This document shows positions 52,907-63,526 of a DNA stretch of 64,000 bases, piece by piece. Under the pieces are notes generated by a model. The model was not told the origin of the DNA. It saw nothing but the letters and a program-made list of their open reading frames with translations, and did no database searches. Positions within the stretch are counted from its first letter, which is position 1, and each line of letters opens with the position of its first letter. Location: assembly GCF_014653175.1 (NCBI RefSeq), contig NZ_BNAG01000003.1, positions 558,001 to 622,000 of the forward strand. Reading direction: 5' to 3'. The DNA is from Roseivirga thermotolerans (GTDB lineage: Bacteria; Bacteroidota; Bacteroidia; Cytophagales; Cyclobacteriaceae). The position numbers and the translations under genes were made by a program.

Positions 52907-54403
52907 CTATTGCTTTGCTCTCAACTTCCATTTACTCAACTGTCCGCTCGCATCGGCACGGTTGGTAGCTTTTTTCTTTTCTTCAAGGGCATAGGCAGCC
53001 AGAGCAATGGCAATGGTTTCTTCCTCTTCATTATGAGCATCAAGATACTCCGGTTTAAAGTGATTTTGAACAAACTTTGTATCGAAGTCTCCGCTGATAA
53101 AGGCATCGTGCTTCAGGGCAAAGGAGCAGAAGTCGAGCGTGGTGCTAATGCCTGTGATTTCGTATTCATTGATGGCTCTGAGCATTCTCATTCTGGCTTG
53201 TTCCCGGTTTTCACCCGTGGCCACAAGTTTGGCAATCATAGGGTCGTAATAGATCGGAATATCCATGCCTTCTTCAAAGCCATCATCTACACGGATTCCC
53301 GGCCCCTGGGGTATCTTATAGGTTTCAAGACGGCCGGTTTCGGGAAGAAAATTCTCTTTGGGATTTTCAGCATATACCCGTACTTCAATGGAGTGTCCTT
53401 TAATCTTCAAGTCTTCCTGGCTGAAGCTTAGCGGGTGTCCTTCGGCAATCCGTATTTGCTCTTTTACCAGATCAATGCCTGTTATTTCTTCGGTCACAGG
53501 ATGTTCTACTTGTAAACGCGTATTCATTTCCAGAAAGAAGAAGTCGAGATTCTCATCTACGATAAACTCTACCGTTCCTGCACCGTAGTAGTCGCATGCT
53601 TTTGCCACACCAATGGCTGCTTCTCCCATAGCTTTTCTTAATTCGGGAGTTAACACGGATGAAGGGGCTTCTTCAATTACTTTTTGGTGTCTGCGTTGTA
53701 TAGAGCATTCTCTTTCGAAAAGGTATACCAGGTTGCCATGCTGATCGCCCAGCACCTGAATTTCTATGTGCCGAGGTGAACCGATGTACTTTTCAATAAA
53801 GACAGATTTATCTCCGAAAGCCGATTCGGCTTCGCTCATGGCACGCTGCATTTGCTCCTGAATATCCTCAGGCCGCTCTACCACACGCATGCCTTTTCCT
53901 CCGCCTCCGGCACTGGCCTTAATGAGTACGGGGTATCCAATATCTTCAGCAATTTTTCGGGCTTCGGCCAAGTCTGTAACGGCATGGTTTACCCCAGGAA
54001 TCATGGGCACGTTGTATGCTTTAACAGCATTTTTTGCGGCAAGTTTATCGCCCATTACTTCTATAGCGTGTGTAGAAGGGCCAATGAAAATAATTCCTTT
54101 TTCGGCCACCTTTTTGGCAAATGTGGCATTTTCAGAGAGGAAACCATAGCCGGGGTGAATAGCATCTACGTTTAATTCAAGGCAGATGTCTATGATTCTA
54201 TCCATCTTAAGGTATGACTGATTGGATGGAGCCGGCCCAACGTTTACGGCTTCATCGGCATAGCGCACGTGTGGTGAATGAACGTCTGCATCGCTGTAAA
54301 TGGCCACGGTTTTGATGCCCATTTCGCGGGCAGTTCTCATTACACGGATGGCAATCTCGCCTCGGTTGGCCACTAAGATCTTCTTAATTTTACTTTCTGA
54401 CAT
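52907..54403 (-). CDS. accC: biotin carboxylase (acetyl-CoA/acyl-CoA carboxylase subunit)
   Basis: Carboxylates biotin on the carrier protein using ATP and bicarbonate. The 498-residue protein has the N-terminal VANRGEIAIRVMRTAREMGI, ATP-grasp loop ASAGGGGKGMRVV (about residues 158-170), FIEKYIGSPRHIEIQVLGDQ, and the catalytic EMNTRLQVEHPVTE. The C-terminal 40 residues extend beyond the E. coli enzyme, as is common for acyl-CoA carboxylases in Bacteroidota. The biotin carrier and carboxyltransferase subunits are not near. First gene of the accC-DUF1015-maf run. Confidence 0.92.
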   Translation of the reverse strand: MSESKIKKILVANRGEIAIRVMRTAREMGIKTVAIYSDADVHSPHVRYADEAVNVGPAPSNQSYLKMDRIIDICLELNVDAIHPGYGFLSENATFAKKVAEKGIIFIGPSTHAIEVMGDKLAAKNAVKAYNVPMIPGVNHAVTDLAEARKIAEDIGYPVLIKASAGGGGKGMRVVERPEDIQEQMQRAMSEAESAFGDKSVFIEKYIGSPRHIEIQVLGDQHGNLVYLFERECSIQRRHQKVIEEAPSSVLTPELRKAMGEAAIGVAKACDYYGAGTVEFIVDENLDFFFLEMNTRLQVEHPVTEEITGIDLVKEQIRIAEGHPLSFSQEDLKIKGHSIEVRVYAENPKENFLPETGRLETYKIPQGPGIRVDDGFEEGMDIPIYYDPMIAKLVATGENREQARMRMLRAINEYEITGISTTLDFCSFALKHDAFISGDFDTKFVQNHFKPEYLDAHNEEEETIAIALAAYALEEKKKATNRADASGQLSKWKLRAKQ

Positions 54404-54439
54404 AGGCTCAAATTCTCGCTTGCAATGCTAATTAATAAT

Positions 54440-54458
54440 ATTGGTTTTGAGAACCAAT
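54440..54458. promoter_or_regulatory. dyad ATTGGTT-N5-AACCAAT between accC and the AOS-family gene
   Basis: A perfect 7-bp inverted repeat with a five-base centre in the 157-base divergent gap between two lipid-metabolism genes. Size and symmetry fit a dimeric repressor site; the protein that would bind is unknown. It could also be chance in A+T-rich DNA. Confidence 0.35.
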
Positions 54459-54482
54459 CAGTCTTTTATATGTGTCTCTATT

Positions 54483-54514
54483 TTTGATAAATGGTTATTA
54501 TAGTATTACCTTTG
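54483..54514 (+). promoter_or_regulatory. promoter of the AOS-family gene
   Basis: TTTG (54483-54486) and TACCTTTG (54507-54514) are separated by 20 bases, a full match to the Bacteroidota pattern. The extended -7, TTACCTTTGCG, is identical to that of miaE. The predicted transcript start is about 40 bases before the TTG start codon. Confidence 0.7.
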
Positions 54515-54560
54515 CGTCTTCTTTGAATAAGTGAGAATCGACTATTAAAGCACTAAGGCG

Positions 54561-55811
54561 TTGGATTTATTTGAAAAATTATTGTCTAATCAAGGCCCAC
54601 TAGGCAAGCATTCAGACGTATCAGAAGGGTATTTCATGTTCCCAAAACTAGAAGGAGAGATAGCTCCAAGAATGAAGTTCATGGGAAAAGAAGTATTGAC
54701 CTGGAGTTTAAACAATTACCTGGGTTTAGGTAATCACCCCGAAGTAAGAGAGGTTGATGCTCAGGCAGCTGCTGACTGGGGAATGGCATACCCGATGGGA
54801 GCCAGAATGATGTCTGGTAATACCAGTTATCATGAGCAACTCGAGCAGGAATTGGCCGAGTTTGTAATGAAAGAGTCGGCTTACTTGCTTAACTATGGCT
54901 ACCAAGGAGTTTTGTCTATTATAGATGCTCTGGTAGACCGTAAAGATGTAATAGTGTATGATGCAGAGTCTCATGCCTGTATCATCGATGGAGTGAGGCT
55001 TCATATGGGCAAACGTTTTGTTTTCCCTCATAACGATATTCAGAACCTTGCCAAGCAGTTGGAAAGGGCTACAAAAATTACCAAAGAAACCGGTGGAGGT
55101 ATTTTGGTAATAACCGAAGGGGTTTTCGGAATGACCGGTAACCTGGGTAAGGTAAAGGAAATTGCCGAGCTGAAGAGCCAGTTTAATTTTAGGCTTTTGG
55201 TAGATGATGCACATGGTTTTGGAACTATGGGGGCTACCGGAGCCGGCTCAGGCGAACACTTGGGTTGTCAGGATGAAATAGACCTTTACTTCTCTACTTT
55301 TGCCAAGTCTATGGCGGCTATTGGTGCCTTTGTGGCTGGAGACAAGGAGATCATTAAGTTCCTTAAGTATAACATGAGATCTCAGATTTTTGCCAAGTCT
55401 TTACCAATGCCCTTTGTCATTGGCGGTCTTAAAAGGCTCTCTATGTTGCGCGATAATCCGGAGCATAAGAACAAGCTTTGGACGATTGTTGATGCTCTCC
55501 AAAGTGGCTTGAAAGAGAAAGGCTTTAGTATTGGTACAACAGAATCTCCGGTTACTCCTGTGGTATTGAACGGTACAGTAGGAGAGGCTGCAGCACTGAG
55601 CAAAGACCTGAGAGAGAACTTCAATATTTTCTGTTCGGTGGTTATTTATCCGGTGGTACCTAAGGGTATGATCATACTTCGTCTTATACCTACGGCATCG
55701 CACTCTTTGGAGGATGTTGAGGAGACCATCGCAGCCTTTGAAGCAATTAAAGGAAAACTTACATCAGGGGAGTATAGAAAAGAAGAGTTGGCCCTCGCCT
55801 TTGGTGAGTAA
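54561..55811 (+). CDS. AOS-family PLP acyltransferase (serine palmitoyltransferase-like)
   Basis: A 416-residue fold-type I PLP enzyme of the alpha-oxoamine synthase family, which joins an amino acid with an acyl-CoA. Visible signatures: the LTWSLNNYLGLGNHPEVR entry loop, YDAESHACIIDGVRLH, the cofactor-contact DDAHGFGTMGATGAG, and the SchiffD-base lysine in FSTFAKSMAAIGAF. Bacteroidota versions act in sphingolipid or sulfonolipid (capnine-type) synthesis. The sequence is of the MDLFEKL...QGPLGKHSDV type widespread in the phylum, but whether it takes serine, cysteate or another amino acid cannot be read off. The start codon is TTG. A good promoter precedes it. Confidence 0.85.
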   Translation: MDLFEKLLSNQGPLGKHSDVSEGYFMFPKLEGEIAPRMKFMGKEVLTWSLNNYLGLGNHPEVREVDAQAAADWGMAYPMGARMMSGNTSYHEQLEQELAEFVMKESAYLLNYGYQGVLSIIDALVDRKDVIVYDAESHACIIDGVRLHMGKRFVFPHNDIQNLAKQLERATKITKETGGGILVITEGVFGMTGNLGKVKEIAELKSQFNFRLLVDDAHGFGTMGATGAGSGEHLGCQDEIDLYFSTFAKSMAAIGAFVAGDKEIIKFLKYNMRSQIFAKSLPMPFVIGGLKRLSMLRDNPEHKNKLWTIVDALQSGLKEKGFSIGTTESPVTPVVLNGTVGEAAALSKDLRENFNIFCSVVIYPVVPKGMIILRLIPTASHSLEDVEETIAAFEAIKGKLTSGEYRKEELALAFGE

Positions 55812-55828
55812 AACTCAAAAAAAAGTGC

Positions 55829-55848
55829 CTCTATTGTTGTGAATAGAG
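55829..55848 (+). terminator. weak hairpin after the AOS-family gene
   Basis: CTCTATT and AATAGAG form a 7-bp stem with a GTTGTG loop, 17 bases after the stop codon. The following TATTTTGCTTTA is only moderately T-rich, so read-through into the histone H1-like gene is likely. Confidence 0.4.
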
Positions 55849-55910
55849 TATTTTGCTTTATATTGCTCTGAATTAAACAATATTATCAACAACCTTAAAA
55901 CACGATAAAT

Positions 55911-56084
55911 ATGAGTCAATTTGCCAAAGTAAAAGCATTAGTAGATTCACTTGAGGATGATTTCGCAAAATTCTATGACAAAGGTAACCAGGCTGCTGGT
56001 ACTAGAGTTAGAAAAGGAATGCAAGAGCTTAAGAACCTAGCTCAGGAAATCAGAATCGATGTTCAAAACATCAAGAATAGCTAA
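55911..56084 (+). CDS. histone H1-like protein
   Basis: A 57-residue protein missed by a 60-codon cut-off: MSQFAKVKALVDSLEDDFAK, FYDKGNQAAGTRVRKGMQEL, KNLAQEIRIDVQNIKNS. This is the short Hc1-like histone H1 family of Bacteroidota, a helical protein with an AGTRVRKGMQEL core and mixed charge, expected to bind DNA or RNA in the nucleoid. The basic tail found in longer H1-like proteins is absent. It has its own terminator at 56111. It lies 99 bases after the AOS-family gene, separated by a weak hairpin. Confidence 0.85.
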   Translation: MSQFAKVKALVDSLEDDFAKFYDKGNQAAGTRVRKGMQELKNLAQEIRIDVQNIKNS

Positions 56085-56110
56085 TACGGAAACCGTATTT
56101 ATATAAAGAG

Positions 56111-56138
56111 GCCAATCAATTGCTTGATTGGCTTTTTT
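56111..56138 (+). terminator. intrinsic terminator of the histone H1-like gene
   Basis: GCCAATCAA-TTGC-TTGATTGGC forms a perfect 9-bp stem with a four-base loop and runs into TTTTTT. It is 26 bases after the stop codon and close to the convergent dapA, for which it may also serve. Confidence 0.85.
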
Positions 56139-56156
56139 ATTGTCTCAATTTTTGGT

Positions 56157-57017
56157 TTAGAGCAACGCGGCTATCCTCTGCTTAAGTTCTTCAGTAGCAG
56201 GGAGTAAGGGTAGTCTTACCTGATTGTTACATACCCCTTTTTGTCTCAATACCTCTTTTATCCCAACCGGATTACTCTCTACATACATTAGCGGGTTTAT
56301 GGCTTCAAAGCTGTTAGAAATCTCCTTAGACTTTTTAAAATCGCCACTCAGTGCCAATCGGGCTATCTGACTGAATTCTATGGGAAACCCATTGGCCAAA
56401 ACTGAGATAACTCCACAGCCGCCCATCTCCATAATTTCGGTGGTAATGAGGTCGTCTCCGGAAATAAGTAGAAAGTTTTCTGGCTTTTGGGTGGCTATAC
56501 TTTGGCACTGATCGAGCTTGCCTGAGGCCTCCTTTATACCCAATATGTTAGGATGTTGGGCCAGAGCAAGCGTAGTTTCGGCCAGCATGTTTGACATTGT
56601 TCTGCCCGGAACATTATAAAGTATTACCGGAACCGGGCTTGCATCGGCCACTTTTTGGAAGTGAGCAATAATACCTGCCTGACTAGGCTTGTTGTAGTAT
56701 GGACTCACTGAGAGTAGAGCGTCCACTCCATCGAAGTTTGTATCGTTTATTTCATCGAGTACGGCCGCGGTATTGTTGCCGCCAATGCCGTATACTATGG
56801 GTAATTTCTTCGTGTTATTTTCGCGCACAAAGGCTAGAATTGCTTTTTTCTCGCTTTTAGTGAGTGTAGCTACTTCACCGGTTGTTCCCATAACAACGTA
56901 ATAGTCAACTCCCTCGCTGGTGAAGTCGAGTACTCGCTTAAGACTATCATAATCTACCAGCCCTTCTTGAGTGAATGGCGTTATAAGCGCCACTCCTGTT
57001 CCATGTAATTTTTCCAT
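56157..57017 (-). CDS. dapA: 4-hydroxy-tetrahydrodipicolinate synthase
   Basis: First committed enzyme of lysine and meso-diaminopimelate synthesis: condenses pyruvate with aspartate semialdehyde. The 286-residue TIM barrel shows GTGVALITPFTQEGLVDY at the start, MGTTGEVATLT, SVSPYYNKPSQAG, VILYNVPGRTMSNM (catalytic Tyr), and the Schiff-base lysine in ILGIKEASGKLDQ. It is the last gene of the xseA-xseB-ligA-DUF6913-dapA operon, with no gap after DUF6913. Confidence 0.95.
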   Translation of the reverse strand: MEKLHGTGVALITPFTQEGLVDYDSLKRVLDFTSEGVDYYVVMGTTGEVATLTKSEKKAILAFVRENNTKKLPIVYGIGGNNTAAVLDEINDTNFDGVDALLSVSPYYNKPSQAGIIAHFQKVADASPVPVILYNVPGRTMSNMLAETTLALAQHPNILGIKEASGKLDQCQSIATQKPENFLLISGDDLITTEIMEMGGCGVISVLANGFPIEFSQIARLALSGDFKKSKEISNSFEAINPLMYVESNPVGIKEVLRQKGVCNNQVRLPLLPATEELKQRIAALL

Positions 57018-57527
57018 TTACCTGATTGCCTTAATGTATTTAACCATTTGCTCTGCAAAATTAGCAGTCCCGGCACTTTTGTTGATACCAATCATCAATT
57101 CATAATAATTGGTGGCCGTTTCAGAGTGAAAACCAACCCTGCACTTGGCTTTTGTACGATTTAACAGCGTTTGAACAATTTCGTTCAATTCAAGATCGAG
57201 ATGTAGCAGATAGTCGAAAGAAGTGTCTAAAAAGCTTTCGGTTTCCGGAGAATTAAGTTTGCCCCAACTGCTAATCTGGTCGATTTTCAGAGTGGCACGG
57301 TTGAGAGATGGTACTTCCTTTTGGTTCACAAAACAAAGCACTTGAATGTGCTTATGCTCACCCAGTTCTTCAACCAGCTGGTTTATGCTTTCTTCTTTCT
57401 TTTCTCCTTCATAGGTATAGAGAACGCCAATGTTAGTGGCCTTTTCGTATGGCGGTATAGGCTCTTTGTACTCGCGTTTTCTGGGCTTATTGACAAGCCC
57501 CAGAATCTTCCTTCCTAGTATTGACAT
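57018..57527 (-). CDS. DUF6913 family protein
   Basis: A 169-residue soluble protein of a Bacteroidota-specific family. A basic N-terminal segment (about 1-25) is followed by an alpha/beta domain with a Rossmann-like pattern: NIGVLYTYEGEKKEESINQL, IQVLCFVNQKEVPSLN, FDYLLHLDLELNEIVQTLLN and CRVGFHSETATNYYELMIGI. Function unknown. It sits exactly between ligA and dapA with no spacing on either side, so it is co-transcribed and probably co-translated with them. Confidence 0.82.
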   Translation of the reverse strand: MSILGRKILGLVNKPRKREYKEPIPPYEKATNIGVLYTYEGEKKEESINQLVEELGEHKHIQVLCFVNQKEVPSLNRATLKIDQISSWGKLNSPETESFLDTSFDYLLHLDLELNEIVQTLLNRTKAKCRVGFHSETATNYYELMIGINKSAGTANFAEQMVKYIKAIR

Positions 57528-59768
<2,241 letters not shown>

Positions 59769-59779
<11 letters not shown>

Positions 59780-61007
59780 TTTCTATGTTTGTCACCTTGC
59801 TTTCAATTTGTGTGTGTTGATTTTTGGTGATCAGCACGTCTCCCACTGCAATCGGCTGTTGGTTGATTGACCTTCCATTTTTCAGGGTAATGGAGTATCC
59901 GCGCTTAAAGATTGTTTCCGGGTCTATGAGCTTAATTTTATCCTCCAGACCCGTCAACAGAGAACGGCTTTTTTCTACCTGCGCTCTGCTGGCGAATTTA
60001 AGCATATGTTGTTTATCTGACAGAAGCTGTTGGGCTTGTTTTAGATAATTGAGGCCTGATCTTTCAAGCCGATGCCCCATTTGAACCAACTGTTGCCGAG
60101 CCATATTAAACTTATCTCTCACCCCTCTTTCTACACGTGTATTGAGATCGTAGAGTTGGTTATAGAACCGGTCCATACCTGAAATAATAAATTCGGCTAC
60201 GGCTGTTGGCGTTTTCAATGCTGTGTTGGCCACAAGGTCGGCTACTGTCTGGTCACGTTCATGACCAATGCCCGTAAGAACCGGCAGTGGAGCTGAGGCA
60301 ATGAGTTTGGCCAGGTTGTAGCCATCAAAACTGTCCAGATCGGTTTGGGCACCACCCCCTCTGATTATGGCGATGAGGTCGTACTTTTCTTGGCGCTGCC
60401 GTATGTTTTCCAACGCTTTGGCAATTGAGTTTTCGGTTTCTGTTCCTTGCATGGTGGCGTTAAAGCTTTCAATTAGAAAATCGTAACCTTGCGAGTTGTT
60501 TTCTAGCTGATCGATGAAATCGCCATATCCTGCTGCGGTGAGTGAGCTAATGACGGCTATCCGCTGAGGTACCAGAGGTAGGGGCAGCGACTTATTGAGG
60601 TTTAAAAAACCTTCTTCTTTGAGCTTGCGAATGGTTTCCTCTCTCTGCCGCGACCTTTCTCCAATAGTGAAGTTGGGGTCTATATCGTTAACGGTCAGGC
60701 TGAGCCCATATACTTCATGAAAATTGATACTCACATTGAATAGTACTTTGATGCCCGGCTTGAGGGTAGAACCTGTGGCTTGCTCGAATTGCTGGCTGAG
60801 TGTGCGGTAGGTATAGGCCCAGATGTTAGCTCTTATTTTGGCCTGAATAAAGTTATTCTCCTTTTCTACCAACTCCATATAGCAGTGGCCCTTCTGGTTG
60901 TTCCGAAGCTCACTTATTTCTGCAATGACCCAATAGGAACCAGCCAGGTTGTTTTCCAGCTGGCTTTTGATCAGGTGATTGAGTTGAAAAAGGGAGAGAT
61001 GCGCCAT
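59769..61007 (-). CDS. xseA: exodeoxyribonuclease VII large subunit
   Basis: Catalytic subunit of exonuclease VII, which degrades single-stranded DNA. The 412-residue protein has an N-terminal OB fold (WVIAEISELRNNQKGHCYME), then the nuclease domain with RIAVISSLTAAGYGDFIDQL, IIRGGGAQTDLDSFDGYNLA, PVLTGIGHERDQTVADLVAN and LKTPTAVAEFII, then a long coiled coil (about 285-360) and the closing FKRGYSITLKNGR. It is the first gene of the five-gene operon; a candidate promoter ends four bases before its ATG. Confidence 0.95.
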
Positions 61008-61011
61008 GTTG

Positions 61012-61041
61012 CAAATTACGGCAAAGCCGGCAGGCTACAAA
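61012..61041 (-). promoter_or_regulatory. candidate promoter of the xseA operon
   Basis: On the minus strand TTTG (61041-61038), 19 bases, then TAATTTG (61018-61012). The -7 box lacks one base of TAnnTTTG. It ends four bases before the xseA ATG, so the mRNA would be leaderless or nearly so. Confidence 0.42.
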
Positions 61042-61100
61042 CGAAAAAGAAAACATATACCTGAACTGTTTGGCGCGTTAGAGGCAGGTGGCTATGTGTT

Positions 61101-61144
61101 TAAAAAAGAACCGACTCTGCTGCTTTATGGGCAACAGAGCCGGT
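61101..61144 (-). terminator. terminator of the sigma/anti-sigma/Spy operon
   Basis: On the minus strand ACCGGCTCTG pairs with CAGAGTCGGT (one G-T pair) around a 15-base loop, followed by TCTTTTTTA. It lies 30 bases after the Spy-like stop codon and about 100 bases before xseA. Confidence 0.72.
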
Positions 61145-61173
61145 CGGGTTTTGTTATTACGAAGTTTTGCCTT

Positions 61174-61677
61174 CTAGTGATTTTGCTGGGGAAAATGTCT
61201 GTTTCCTCCATTATCCCTATTAGGCCTGTCTTTATCGTCACTAATGCGCTTCATTAAAGACCGTCTGAAATCAGAATCTATTCGAATAACCATCCATATC
61301 TGATTTTTATCGAGTACTTCGTTAAAACGGGTAAGGTATTTCTTTTCCAGATCGAGTTCTGCCTGTTTTTGCTCCAGATATACCTCAAGCATTTTATCGG
61401 CATTTTCATCGGTCATGTTTTTCCATCCGTTAGCCCCCACAAGGTTTCTTTTTTGCTCGTTGTATTTTTTACTCAAAGCGTCTTTTTCCTTTTCATATTC
61501 GTTGAAAATGGGCCAGAATTTTTGTGCGGTTTCACTGGTAAGTTGCAGCCTGTTCGACAAAAAGGCTATGCGGGCTGCTTTTAATTTTTCCCAGTCGTCA
61601 GAGCTTCTGCCATTGCGGTCTTGTGCTACGACAACGTTGCAGGCAATTGCCAACAAAAGTATATATGCGAATCTCAT
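61174..61677 (-). CDS. Spy/CpxP-like periplasmic protein
   Basis: A 167-residue exported protein with signal MRFAYILLLAIACNVVVAQ; the ATG at 61677 is chosen since an in-frame ATG 45 bases upstream lies inside the previous gene and only adds a non-signal tail. The mature protein is helical, highly charged, with RIAFLSNRLQLTSETAQKFW and a long LEVYLEQKQAELDLEKKYLT segment, like the metal- or misfolding-sensing Spy/CpxP/CnrX group. It is the third gene of an operon behind an ECF sigma factor and a membrane protein, which fits a chaperone or stress-feedback role. Confidence 0.78.
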   Translation of the reverse strand: MRFAYILLLAIACNVVVAQDRNGRSSDDWEKLKAARIAFLSNRLQLTSETAQKFWPIFNEYEKEKDALSKKYNEQKRNLVGANGWKNMTDENADKMLEVYLEQKQAELDLEKKYLTRFNEVLDKNQIWMVIRIDSDFRRSLMKRISDDKDRPNRDNGGNRHFPQQNH

Positions 61678-61681
61678 GATC

Positions 61682-62239
61682 TTAGTAGTCAAAATATTCA
61701 AAATGGTAATCCAGTTCTGCATTGGTAGTTAGCAGGTCAGCAAAACTATTAAGTTCTTCGGCAATTATTTCGTCCAGTATCAGATCGAACGAGTCTACAT
61801 CGCTAAAAATATCGTTTTGAAAGGCCTGTTGTGCATTGAGGTAATCAATTATTGTATCGTCAGAGACCAGCTCCAGGCCTGATTCATTGTTTTCGGGCAG
61901 TGCTTTAGGCGAAAGAAAGTAAAAGCTTGCGATAAGCACTAAGCTTGCCGCTACGGCCAGCCAGCGCATTGGACTTTGCTTATAAAGCGGAACTACTTTA
62001 CGTTCCCGACCCACAGTTTTGGCCATTATTTCTTCCGTTAACTCTTCGAAGTAGTTTTGAGGAACCTCGAATGGAAGCGTCTTCAGCTTTTCATTTTTGT
62101 AAAGCGTGCTGTCTTCTCTTTCTGCGGCTTCAAGTATGTCTTTATTTAGCCGATCGAAATAACCCTCCGGTACCTCGAAAATATTCTTGGCCAGTTCGGG
62201 TTGGTCTTCAAGCTTAATATGTCGGCCTTTTTTGTTCAT
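61682..62239 (-). CDS. single-pass membrane protein, anti-sigma factor candidate
   Basis: A 185-residue protein with one transmembrane helix (about residues 92-108, AVAASLVLIASFYFLSP). The cytoplasmic N-terminal part carries two near-identical modules, FEVPEGYFDRLNKDIL and FEVPQNYFEELTEEIM, about 37 residues apart. The periplasmic part is acidic (FSDVDSFDLILDEIIAEELN). Position directly after an ECF-type sigma factor gene and the single membrane span suggest that it holds the sigma factor inactive, but no classical anti-sigma ZAS motif is seen. Also possible is a sensor for Spy. Confidence 0.72.
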   Translation of the reverse strand: MNKKGRHIKLEDQPELAKNIFEVPEGYFDRLNKDILEAAEREDSTLYKNEKLKTLPFEVPQNYFEELTEEIMAKTVGRERKVVPLYKQSPMRWLAVAASLVLIASFYFLSPKALPENNESGLELVSDDTIIDYLNAQQAFQNDIFSDVDSFDLILDEIIAEELNSFADLLTTNAELDYHFEYFDY

Positions 62240-62269
62240 GGTACTTTGATTTTCAAATGGTTAGAAGGT

Positions 62270-62809
62270 TTAATCTGCGTTCAGTTCTTCCTCTACTTTT
62301 TTAACAGCCAGGTGAAAGCTGGCTTTTAAGGCACCCACGCTGGTGCCGGTTATTTCTGCTATTTCTTCGTACTTCAGGTCATCGAAATATTTCATGTTAA
62401 ACACCAGTCGCTGCTTTTCGGGCAGTTTTAATACGGCTTTTTGGAGTTTCATCTGAATCTCATCTCCGTTAATCAATTGACCGTGTGTCAGGTGGTTAGA
62501 AAGTTCTTTGTGTACATCGTCTATAGAGAGTGCAGTTCTTCGTTTAATTCGTTTGAGCTGATTCAGTGCTTCGTTGGTAGCTATTCGGTATATCCAGGTA
62601 AATAGCTGAGAGTTTTCCTTGAACTCATCGAGGTGTTTGTACACTTTAATGAAAACCTCCTGAGTCACATCGTCTGCATCGTCATGTGTAATGACAATTT
62701 TACGAACATGCCAGTACACCCGCTCCTGATAAGCCGAAACTAACTTCCGAAAGGCCCTTTCTCTTGTGGAGGGTTGCTTAAATTCGGTGAGTATTTCCTG
62801 TTCGTGCAA
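62270..62809 (-). CDS. ECF-type RNA polymerase sigma factor
   Basis: A 179-residue group IV sigma factor. Region 2 is visible with VYWHVRKIVITHDDADDVTQ followed by EVFIKVYKHLDEF and FTWIYRIATNEALNQLKRIK; region 4 has the LPEKQRLVFNMKYFDDLKYE segment and the helix-turn-helix IAEITGTSVGALKASFHLAV. No regions 1 or 3 are present. First gene of a three-gene operon with a membrane protein and a Spy-like protein, so it probably governs envelope stress genes. Target promoters are not identifiable here. Confidence 0.92.
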   Translation of the reverse strand: MHEQEILTEFKQPSTRERAFRKLVSAYQERVYWHVRKIVITHDDADDVTQEVFIKVYKHLDEFKENSQLFTWIYRIATNEALNQLKRIKRRTALSIDDVHKELSNHLTHGQLINGDEIQMKLQKAVLKLPEKQRLVFNMKYFDDLKYEEIAEITGTSVGALKASFHLAVKKVEEELNAD

Positions 62810-62955
62810 GTGGTGAAGTTTTGGAGTTAGATGCTACTGCGAATGAATGGTTTAATATAGCTGTACTAATTTACATTATGCTGCTGAATTTGAGGGGTTT
62901 TCTTACATTTGATAATGTGTACCTGCAGGTTTAGGACGTAAATTTTTTAATGTGT

Positions 62956-62965
62956 GTAATATTAC
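62956..62965. promoter_or_regulatory. palindrome GTAATATTAC upstream of the MarR gene
   Basis: A perfect 10-base palindrome in the 255-base gap between the divergent sigma factor and MarR genes, about 100 bases before the MarR start. A dimeric MarR protein could bind such a site to control itself or the neighbour. The match is short and A+T-rich, so chance cannot be excluded. Confidence 0.3.
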
Positions 62966-63064
62966 GTTCAATGTACAAAACAAACCTGTGGTATAATGTG
63001 TATTTACTGACGTGGAAGAATTAGTACAATGTGTTAATTTTAGGCGTCATCCAACCAAAGACCC

Positions 63065-63526
63065 ATGGGAATCGCGGAAGATATAAAACAGGGCAAGGAC
63101 TTTAAGAGTTCTTACGAAAAATTGATAGTTAACATTCTTTACACCAACGGCTGGTTGTTAGACAAGCAGAACAAGCTGTTAAAGACCTTTGGTATCACCT
63201 CTCCGCAATACAATGTAATGCGCATACTAAGAGGCCAGTATCCTAAACCATGTACGGTAAACACTATTATAGAGCGTATGCTGGATCGTATGTCGAATGC
63301 TTCCAGAATTGTAGACAGGCTGGAAACAAAACGGTTGGTTGAGCGCACTATTTGTGAGTCGGATCGAAGGGCAAAAGATGTGCTCATTACAGCTAAGGGG
63401 CTCAAAGTGCTGGAACAGGTCGATGAGGCGCTCGCATGCTGGATGAAAGGCTTCGAAGGTATTGATATTCAGTCGGTAGAGGGGGCCAGCGAGGTGTTGG
63501 ATGCTATGCGGGCCTCTATCGAGTAA
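63065..63526 (+). CDS. MarR-family transcriptional regulator
   Basis: A 153-residue winged-helix protein. The DNA-recognition part is visible at about residues 60-105: TVNTIIERMLDRMSNASRIV followed by DRLETKRLVERTICESDRRA and KDVLITAKGLKVLE, the helix-turn-helix and beta wing of MarR. The N- and C-terminal helices make the dimer. Ligand and targets are unknown; the divergent sigma operon and the convergent peptidase are its only neighbours. Its last 11 bases overlap the peptidase gene. Confidence 0.88.
   Translation: MGIAEDIKQGKDFKSSYEKLIVNILYTNGWLLDKQNKLLKTFGITSPQYNVMRILRGQYPKPCTVNTIIERMLDRMSNASRIVDRLETKRLVERTICESDRRAKDVLITAKGLKVLEQVDEALACWMKGFEGIDIQSVEGASEVLDAMRASIE

Noticed and set aside
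52865-53431. 188-codon plus-strand frame
   Set aside because: It is antisense to accC, whose motifs are unmistakable.
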